This document shows positions 58,322 through 64,000 of a DNA stretch of 64,000 bases, piece by piece. The notes under the pieces are model-generated. The model had not been told where the DNA came from, did no database searches, and saw only the letters and a program-made list of their open reading frames with translations. Origin of the DNA: Gammaproteobacteria bacterium (lineage in GTDB: Bacteria; Pseudomonadota; Gammaproteobacteria; Pseudomonadales; IMCC2047); the NCBI GenBank assembly GCA_021773395.1, contig JAJFKB010000014.1, positions 310,001 through 374,000 of the forward strand, in the 5' to 3' direction. Numbering within the stretch: the first letter of the stretch is position 1; each line of letters opens with the position of its first letter. A program made the position numbers and the translations under genes.

Positions 58322-58812
58322 TGACAATCCGTATTGGGCATGGGTTTGATGTACACCGGTTTGGACCGCACTCGGCACCAGGTAATACAATCAAGCTGGC
58401 AGGTATCGCTATCCCCAGCGAATATCCTTTATTAGCTCACTCTGACGGTGACGTGCTGATTCACGCACTCTGTGATGCGCTATTGGGAGCGGCCGGACTA
58501 GGTGATATTGGAGAACACTTTCCGGATACCGATGACCGCTACAAAGGTGTTGATAGCCGGATTTTATTGCAGAGCGTTTTATCTAAGCTCAATCAGCTCG
58601 GCTGGCGGATTGTTAATGTTGATATTTCGCTGATTGCTCAGGTACCGCAGGTCTCTCCCTACAAGAGGGAGATGCAGGCCAGCCTGGCAAAAGAGCTGCT
58701 TTGCCAGGATTCGCAGATCAATATCAAGGCAACCACCACCGAAGGTTTGGGATATACCGGGCGCAAGGAAGGAATCGCCTGTCATGCCGTTGTATTGATT
58801 AGTCAGAGTTAG
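58321..58812 (+). CDS. ispF: 2-C-methyl-D-erythritol 2,4-cyclodiphosphate synthase
   Basis: A 163-residue enzyme of the MEP pathway. The zinc ligands are Asp10 and His12 in GFDVHRF, with His44 region SDGDVLIHALCDALLGAAGLGDIGEHFPDTD as the family signature. The C-terminus has KATTTEGLGYTGRKEGIACHAV. It shares the ispD operon and is followed at once by truD. Confidence 0.96.
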   Translation: MTIRIGHGFDVHRFGPHSAPGNTIKLAGIAIPSEYPLLAHSDGDVLIHALCDALLGAAGLGDIGEHFPDTDDRYKGVDSRILLQSVLSKLNQLGWRIVNVDISLIAQVPQVSPYKREMQASLAKELLCQDSQINIKATTTEGLGYTGRKEGIACHAVVLISQS

Positions 58813-59859
58813 ATGCCATTGTCTCTCAGCGCTGAATCTCCTCAAAATTACCCGTTAGATTTTCAGTTTGCCTATGGGGCACCGCAGTGTCGCGTGGTTA
58901 TTCGCGCGAAGCCAGAATATTTTATTGTTGACGAGTTGCTTGGATTTGAGCTTTCTGGAGAGGGTGAGCATGTTTATCTGCAGCTGGAAAAGACTGGGCT
59001 GAATACCGATTTTCTGGCCCAGCAGTTGGCACGTATTGCTGGTGTGCGAAAGTTGGATGTCGGCTATGCTGGTTTAAAGGATCGGCAGGCTGTTACCACT
59101 CAATGGTTCAGTCTGTATCTGCCGGGAAAGTCAGATCCCAACTGGAGTCAGCTTGAAGAGGTTGCAGGGGTAAAGCTATTAACGGTCGACAGGCATACGC
59201 AAAAACTGCGCCGTGGCCAGCATTCTGGCAACCGGTTTCGTCTTCGCTTAACCGATTTTGCAGGCGATAGCGGGGGATTATCCGATCGTTTGAATAAGGT
59301 TGCCGAACATGGGGTGCCCAATTATTTTGGGCCACAGCGATTTGGGATTGAGGGTAACAATTTAACCGCAGCTGACCAGATGTTGCGAAAGCTTTTAAAG
59401 CCACGGGGACGACATTTAAAGGGTATTTACCTGTCGGCGGCCAGGTCCTATCTGTTTAACCTGCTATTATCCGGGCGAGTTGCAGAGGGGAGTTGGGCGA
59501 GCGTGGAGCCAGGAGATGTTGTTTATACAGAACCTCGGGACGGTCGAGCAGTGCCCACCGGGCCACTGTGGGGGAGAGGACGAATCAATACGGAGTTAAG
59601 GATTGCAGAGCTGGAAAACGAATTGGCTGGTGATCATCCTGAGTGGTGTCATGGACTTGAACATTGTGGTTTACAACAGCAGCGCAGGCCGCTATGTTTG
59701 TCGCCTGAAGCTTTGCAGTGGTGCATAGAGCCAGACGGACTGGAGTTGGAGTTCGTATTGCCTCCTGGTGCTTACGCGACGAGCTTGATCAGGGAGTTGT
59801 GCGTTTATGAGGATATGGCCAGACTGAAAGTTGCAGAGAGAAGAGGTATGCCAGATTGA
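58813..59859 (+). CDS. truD: tRNA pseudouridine(13) synthase TruD
   Basis: A 348-residue pseudouridine synthase that modifies U13 of tRNA-Glu. The catalytic aspartate is Asp90 in [17 protein letters not shown], with [15 protein letters not shown] and an insertion domain between. The start codon directly follows the ispF stop. In Escherichia and Pseudomonas surE follows truD; here pcm follows with a 4 bp overlap. Confidence 0.95.
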   Translation: MPLSLSAESPQNYPLDFQFAYGAPQCRVVIRAKPEYFIVDELLGFELSGEGEHVYLQLEKTGLNTDFLAQQLARIAGVRKLDVGYAGLKDRQAVTTQWFSLYLPGKSDPNWSQLEEVAGVKLLTVDRHTQKLRRGQHSGNRFRLRLTDFAGDSGGLSDRLNKVAEHGVPNYFGPQRFGIEGNNLTAADQMLRKLLKPRGRHLKGIYLSAARSYLFNLLLSGRVAEGSWASVEPGDVVYTEPRDGRAVPTGPLWGRGRINTELRIAELENELAGDHPEWCHGLEHCGLQQQRRPLCLSPEALQWCIEPDGLELEFVLPPGAYATSLIRELCVYEDMARLKVAERRGMPD

Positions 59860-60521
59860 ATAGTCATCATATCAGCGGAATCGGCATGACTTCCAAGCGC
59901 ACCCGCGACCGGCTGATTCAGCGATTGCGTCAGGAAGGAATAAAAAATGAGGCAGTGCTTGAAGTTATATTGAATACGCCGCGCCATATTTTTGTTGATG
60001 AAGCGTTGGCGCATCGTGCTTATGAAGATACAGCTCTGCCAATTGGCTACAATCAAACCTTATCCCAGCCCTATATAGTGGCTCGCATGACCGAGGCTTT
60101 ATTAGCAAATGGCCCGGTAAAAAGAGTTTTGGAAGTTGGTACGGGCTCAGGCTATCAAACGGCAATTCTGGCGCAGCTGGTTGAACAGGTATTTAGTGTT
60201 GAACGCATTCTACCGTTACAAGAACAAGCTCGGGAACGGATGAATACCTTAGGAATACGTAACGTAAAAATGAAGCATGCAGATGGTGGAATGGGGTGGC
60301 CAGAAAAATCCCCCTTTGACGGTATTATAGTTACTGCGGCTCCACGCGAATTACCGGCTGAGTTAATCGAACAATTGGGGCCAAAGGGGCGATTGGTCAT
60401 ACCCGTTGGACCGGATAGTCTGCAAGAGCTCGTTTTGGTCACTAAGAACAGTGATGAGGTAAAAAGAGAAATTTTGGAGCCCGTTAGATTTGTTCCCCTG
60501 CTTGGGGGCGCGGTTCGCTAG
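59856..60521 (+). CDS. pcm: Protein-L-isoaspartate O-methyltransferase
   Basis: Repairs isoaspartyl residues with S-adenosylmethionine. The 221-residue protein has [32 protein letters not shown], the SAM loop [14 protein letters not shown] and VRFVPLLGG. The TTG start overlaps the truD stop; ATG 59886 ([10 protein letters not shown]) matches the short form in other species and is an equally good start, but the preceding ISGIG is also conserved in Pseudomonas versions. Confidence 0.94.
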   Translation: MNSHHISGIGMTSKRTRDRLIQRLRQEGIKNEAVLEVILNTPRHIFVDEALAHRAYEDTALPIGYNQTLSQPYIVARMTEALLANGPVKRVLEVGTGSGYQTAILAQLVEQVFSVERILPLQEQARERMNTLGIRNVKMKHADGGMGWPEKSPFDGIIVTAAPRELPAELIEQLGPKGRLVIPVGPDSLQELVLVTKNSDEVKREILEPVRFVPLLGGAVR

Positions 60522-60623
60522 TTAGAGAGGTTGTCAGCAGTTGTTTGATGGCTGATCTGGAAGCAAGCCCTGTATCTCTGATAATAAAGGAATTCTAAAT
60601 GCAGTATATAATCTGGTGTGTTC

Positions 60624-61535
60624 ATGCCCCTAAAGGATAGATATCTCGGGATTTTTTTTAAAGGTATGGCAATGGGCGCAGCTGATGTGGTGCCGGGTGT
60701 TTCCGGGGGTACTATTGCATTTATCACAGGGATCTATGAGCGACTAATAGATGCGCTGAGTGCCGTTAATTTAGGGTTTATTAGATTGTTGTTTGCCGGG
60801 CAATGGCGGCGGGCATGGCGCCAGATTGATGGCACATTCCTGGTAATGGTATTTTCAGGTATTTTGGTTAGTGTTATTTCTCTAGCGAAATTGATGTCCT
60901 GGTTGCTGGCAAATCATCCGAAAGTAATATGGGCCTATTTTTTTGGACTGATTTTGGCGTCAGTCGTCTATTTGGCGGGTCAAGCCAGGCTTGTGCAATG
61001 GCCGAATTTACTGCTGTTTGTGTTAGGCGCTGGTATCGCCTATGAGGTTACGCTCATTACACCCGTCCAGTTAGAACCTACCAGTCTCACAATATTCGGT
61101 GCTGGAGCGATTGCTATTTGCGCCATGATTCTGCCTGGCATATCCGGTAGTTTTATTCTCGTGATATTAGGCATGTACGAGCCGATTATCAATGCCGTGA
61201 AGGGGTTTGATGGATCGGTGCTGGGTTTTTTTGTTCTGGGTTGTGTAGTTGGGTTGTTGAGTTTTACTCATCTGCTTTCCTGGTTGTTGCACCGCTACCA
61301 TGAGTTGGTGTTTGCCTTGCTGACTGGATTTATGCTCGGCTCGCTTAATAAGGTGTGGCCCTGGAAGCAGACGAGTAATCTGGGTGACACTCTGCTCGAA
61401 ATTAATGTAGGGCCGAGCCAATATGAAACGCTTATGCAGGCGGATGCTCAGGCGCTCTCAGTCGTGATAATGATGACCTTTGGATTGATCACAGTTTATG
61501 CCATTAATTATGCGGGTAATGTGCGGTCGCGTTAG
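60624..61535 (+). CDS. DUF368 membrane protein
   Basis: About 303 residues, with about eight to ten hydrophobic segments. The signature GMAMGAADVVPGVSGGTIAFITGIYERLI at the start and MILPGISGSFILVILGMYE in the middle identify the DUF368 family, related to the DedA-like/polyprenyl-phosphate flippase candidates (PopT) as described for C55-P recycling. The role here is inferred. GTG 60618 is an alternative start. It overlaps the nlpD frame by 38 bp and sits where other genomes have nothing between pcm and nlpD. Confidence 0.82.
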   Translation: MPLKDRYLGIFFKGMAMGAADVVPGVSGGTIAFITGIYERLIDALSAVNLGFIRLLFAGQWRRAWRQIDGTFLVMVFSGILVSVISLAKLMSWLLANHPKVIWAYFFGLILASVVYLAGQARLVQWPNLLLFVLGAGIAYEVTLITPVQLEPTSLTIFGAGAIAICAMILPGISGSFILVILGMYEPIINAVKGFDGSVLGFFVLGCVVGLLSFTHLLSWLLHRYHELVFALLTGFMLGSLNKVWPWKQTSNLGDTLLEINVGPSQYETLMQADAQALSVVIMMTFGLITVYAINYAGNVRSR

Positions 61536-62274
61536 CCAGTCGGTTGTCGGGTTAGTTGCTATGCTGTTTTTGCTGGCGGCCTGCGTCAGCCATAATCATG
61601 CGCCGGTGCGTGATCTGGAAAAGCCACGCAAGGTTACTTGGGGCAGTCATCGCGTGATTAAAGGAGACACACTCTATTCTATTGCCTGGCGTTATGGCTG
61701 GGACTATCAGGCATTGGCTCGAGTCAATCAGATTAAAAAGCCTTATCTATTAATGCCGGGGCAGAAAATTTATCTTAATAGGAAAGCGACTGCCTCATCA
61801 AGGAAAAACAGTCCTCAGAAAACTATTGCTAACAAGCCTTCTGAAAAAAAGAGAACCAGCGCAACGAAGCCGAAACCTCCGTCAGTAATGGCGAACAGTG
61901 CTTTGCGCTGGAGTTGGCCGGCGAGGGGGCGCTTGATTCAGACGTTTTCCAAATGGGGTGCCAGTAAGGGCATCGATATCGCTATAGAGGGCAATAGCGC
62001 GGTTCGATCCGCAGCAGACGGGGTAGTGGTTTACGCGGGGAGTGGGCTAATTGGCTATGGTAATCTAATCATCATTAAGCACAATGCAACCTACTTAAGC
62101 GCCTATGCAAATAATCGGAAAATACTGGTAGGCGAGCAAAAGAAAGTTAAAGTTGGGGAGAAGATTGCCGAAATAAGTAGTAGTAGAGCCAGGAAAGCCA
62201 GCTTGCATTTCGAAATACGTAAACATGGTATACCGGTCGATCCGCTAATCTATTTGCCGAAATCCAAGAGTTAA
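61498..62274 (+). CDS. nlpD: LysM/LytM-domain lipoprotein NlpD
   Basis: An outer membrane lipoprotein (258 residues from the first ATG) that activates amidases in daughter-cell separation. The lipobox is LLAAC. A LysM domain follows (VIKGDTLYSIAWRYGWDYQALARVN), then a Lys/Ser/Pro-rich linker, then a degenerate LytM domain (SKGIDIAIEGNSAVRSAADGVVVYAG ... LHFEIRKHGIPVDPLIYLP). The usual zinc-binding His is lost (YANN for YAHN), as expected for NlpD-type non-catalytic activators. ATG 61510 or 61519 are other possible starts. rpoS follows, the classical pair. Confidence 0.92.
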   Translation: MPLIMRVMCGRVSQSVVGLVAMLFLLAACVSHNHAPVRDLEKPRKVTWGSHRVIKGDTLYSIAWRYGWDYQALARVNQIKKPYLLMPGQKIYLNRKATASSRKNSPQKTIANKPSEKKRTSATKPKPPSVMANSALRWSWPARGRLIQTFSKWGASKGIDIAIEGNSAVRSAADGVVVYAGSGLIGYGNLIIIKHNATYLSAYANNRKILVGEQKKVKVGEKIAEISSSRARKASLHFEIRKHGIPVDPLIYLPKSKS

Positions 62275-62441
62275 AGAATAAGGAGTTACAGGGAGTTTAA
62301 CTTAAATTACATTAAGTGATTTGTATAACATGGTGAAAAAGCGTGACTTTTTTAAAAAAAAGATTAATAATTTGTTCCCATGTTAGAACGAAAATAATAA
62401 TATCACCTGTAGCCCTATATTTATAAAAAAAGGAAACGGCG

Positions 62442-63392
62442 ATGGACAAGTCAGAGAAATTAAGCGCAGATACAGATAATGCCGAGGAATTAGACGTGCT
62501 AGCCGAAAAGAAAAAAAACAAAGGGGATGAGGTTGCCAGTCAGGACTTTGGTAATCAAAAGACCCTTGATGCTACCCAGCTTTATCTAAATGAAATAGGA
62601 TTTTCCCCGCTGCTTAACGCTGAAGAAGAGGTCTATTTTTCGAGGCTGGCACTCAAGGGTGATCAGGCCGCTCGCAAACGCATGATTGAGAGTAATTTGC
62701 GGTTGGTGGTGAAAATTGCGCGACGTTATATCAACCGGGGACTGACATTACTGGATCTTATCGAGGAAGGGAATCTCGGCCTGATTCGTGCAGTGGAGAA
62801 ATTTGATCCGGAGCGAGGTTTCCGATTTTCTACCTATGCAACCTGGTGGATCCGTCAAACCATTGAACGGGCATTGATGAATCAAACCCGCACCATTCGT
62901 TTGCCTATACACGTAGTTAAAGAGCTTAATGTCTACCTTAGAGCGGCCCGAGAGCTTACGCAGAAGCTTGACCATGAGCCAAGGCCAGAAGAGATAGCTG
63001 AGATGCTTGATCGTCCAGTACAGGACGTTAAGCGTATGCTCAGTTTGAATGAGCGAGTCGCCTCGGTGGACGTGCCTATGGGGCCGGATTCCGATCGATC
63101 TATGGTAGAAAATATAACTGGCGAAGCGATCACAGATCCCTCGGAATTACTGCAAAACAGTAACCTGCAAGGTAATTTGACGGGTTGGCTTTCAGAGCTT
63201 TCAGGCAAGCAGCGTGAAGTAATTGCCAGGCGTTTTGGTCTGCTGGGTTATGAAATGAGTACGCTTGAGGAAGTCGGACATGAAATTGGATTGACGCGAG
63301 AGCGCGTGCGTCAGATTCAGGTCGAGGCACTGAAGAGATTGCGCAGTATGATGGAAAAAGAAGGCTTAAGCGGGGAAACTGTGTTCAATTAA
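62442..63392 (+). CDS. rpoS: Stationary-phase sigma factor RpoS
   Basis: A 316-residue sigma-70-family factor for the general stress response. It has region 1.2 ([20 protein letters not shown]), region 2 ([41 protein letters not shown]), region 3 and region 4 ([27 protein letters not shown]). The ATG has AAAGGAAACGGCG upstream. In Escherichia the main rpoS promoter lies inside nlpD. The leader here (62275-62441) is 167 bases and A/T rich; I cannot identify a small-RNA target. A strong terminator follows. Confidence 0.96.
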   Translation: MDKSEKLSADTDNAEELDVLAEKKKNKGDEVASQDFGNQKTLDATQLYLNEIGFSPLLNAEEEVYFSRLALKGDQAARKRMIESNLRLVVKIARRYINRGLTLLDLIEEGNLGLIRAVEKFDPERGFRFSTYATWWIRQTIERALMNQTRTIRLPIHVVKELNVYLRAARELTQKLDHEPRPEEIAEMLDRPVQDVKRMLSLNERVASVDVPMGPDSDRSMVENITGEAITDPSELLQNSNLQGNLTGWLSELSGKQREVIARRFGLLGYEMSTLEEVGHEIGLTRERVRQIQVEALKRLRSMMEKEGLSGETVFN

Positions 63393-63416
63393 AATTGGGT
63401 ACAACGGAAATGCACG

Positions 63417-63449
63417 AAAAGGGTGGCCGATAGCCACCCTTTTTTTTTG
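63417..63449 (+). terminator. Rho-independent terminator after rpoS
   Basis: AAAAGGGTGGC, loop CGATA, GCCACCCTTTT, then more T. The stem is 11 bp with a T-run of at least eight, a strong terminator for rpoS. On the other strand it also lies after fdxA, but with only four T. Confidence 0.95.
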
Positions 63450-63496
63450 CTGGAGGATTGTCTGAAGAGTTGTTTGTGGAAATTGCTACGGCGAAA

Positions 63497-63820
63497 TTAA
63501 CGTTCGAGCTGCGCGAGCTTTCCTGGTTTTCCGTCCCATTCTTCGGCGTCGGCTGGTGGATCTTTGCGCTCGGTAATATTGGGCCAGGTTTCCGCTAATT
63601 CAGCATTGATTTCGATAAATTCATTTTGATCTGCGGGTAGCTCATCTTCTGAGAAGATCGCTTCTGCTGGGCATTCTGGCTCACACAACGCGCAATCGAT
63701 GCACTCATCTGGGTGAATAACCAAAAAATTAGGGCCTTCGTAAAAACAATCGACTGGACAAACTTCAACACAATCGGTGTATTTGCATTTTATGCAGTTT
63801 TCGGTGACAACAAAGGTCAT
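63497..63820 (-). CDS. fdxA: 7Fe-8S ferredoxin FdxA
   Basis: A 107-residue ferredoxin with one 3Fe-4S and one 4Fe-4S cluster. The cysteines are in [20 protein letters not shown] and [19 protein letters not shown], as in Azotobacter FdI and Pseudomonas FdxA. It is an electron carrier in the cytosol. The order rpoS, fdxA, mutS is that of Pseudomonas. Confidence 0.96.
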   Translation of the reverse strand: MTFVVTENCIKCKYTDCVEVCPVDCFYEGPNFLVIHPDECIDCALCEPECPAEAIFSEDELPADQNEFIEINAELAETWPNITERKDPPADAEEWDGKPGKLAQLER

Positions 63821-63899
63821 AAAACAGAGTCTCCATAGTGCACTTTAGAATAACGCGACATTCTAATTTCCGCAGCGCAAATACACAAGCTCTTTTCAG

Positions 63900-64000
63900 C
63901 TATAGCTTCTTCAGCGCATAGATTAATTCCAGCGCAGCTAAAGGAGTTAGTTGGTCAGGATTGACTTTGTTCAGGTGCTCAATAGCGGGGTGTGGTAGAG
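63900..64000 (-). CDS. mutS: C-terminus of DNA mismatch repair protein MutS (partial)
   Basis: The last 33 residues before TAG (complement of 63900-63902) read HPAIEHLNKVNPDQLTPLAALE ... ALKKL, in line with the C-terminal helix-turn-helix region of MutS ('P-x-x-L-TP-x-x-AL-x-x-x-Y-x-LK'). The gene runs out of the window on the minus strand. MutS next to fdxA and rpoS is the Pseudomonas order. Confidence 0.85.
   Translation of the reverse strand, partial: LPHPAIEHLNKVNPDQLTPLAALELIYALKKL

Noticed and set aside
63393-63496. A possible RsmZ-type small RNA between rpoS and fdxA, as in Pseudomonas
   Set aside because: Only 104 bases are available and most are the rpoS terminator; repeated GGA hairpins are not seen.

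Overview
The window is a dense, mostly core stretch of a gammaproteobacterial chromosome of moderate GC content. The neighbourhoods recJ-prfB-lysS, sdhE/ygfX-ygfZ, nadB-rpoE-rseABC, dapA-bamC-purC and pyrG-kdsA-eno-ftsB-ispDF-truD-pcm-nlpD-rpoS-fdxA-mutS are known from Pseudomonas, Escherichia and their marine relatives. A marine gammaproteobacterium of the Pseudomonadales/Cellvibrionales/Oceanospirillales type is my inference; the genus cannot be told from this sequence. No rRNA, tRNA, CRISPR array or prophage was found.

Layout. 1-10.7 kb: tail of a dsbC-like gene, alaC-hom-thrC (alanine and threonine synthesis), recJ, a CBS-GGDEF protein on the other strand, prfB with its programmed frameshift, lysS and ung. 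10.7-17 kb: a short inverted-repeat element, an orphan Rieske ferredoxin, a MobA-like protein with a degraded nucleotide loop, a vitamin B12 uptake set (btuF against btuDC), an enoyl-CoA hydratase and folD. 17-25.7 kb: an HDOD protein, ygfZ, sdhE-ygfX, nadB, the sigma-E operon rpoE-rseA-rseB-rseC with a candidate sigma-E promoter, a second inverted-repeat element and bcp. 25.8-29.3 kb: dapA, bamC, an MBL-fold hydrolase and purC.

29.4-41.3 kb is more accessory: a glycerol-phosphate module (FGGY kinase, short GlpD-like oxidase, glycerophosphodiesterase), an orphan radical SAM protein, small secreted proteins, an MFS permease, pyk, a CueR-type regulator with a Cys-rich Cu/Zn efflux permease, and DUF3775, DUF364 and zinc-ribbon proteins. 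41.5-46.7 kb holds the most system-like block: a DUF2892 membrane protein, an MMPL/RND exporter, a LolA-like lipoprotein-sorting protein and a beta-barrel with three LPxGL motifs. Together they look like a trans-envelope lipid or hydrophobe transport route. A dead IS5-family transposase follows, then a two-gene RND efflux pump, ychJ, ppnP, a third inverted-repeat element and a DUF2288 gene.

53-64 kb returns to core genes: pyrG, kdsA, eno, ftsB, ispD, ispF, truD, pcm, a DUF368 permease, nlpD, rpoS, fdxA and the 3' end of mutS. surE, normally between truD and pcm, is absent, and mucD does not follow rseC. The three short elements carry terminal inverted repeats and target duplications (CTAG, CTAA, TAAGA). 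With the IS5-family relic they suggest past IS5-type activity that left MITE-like remnants between genes.
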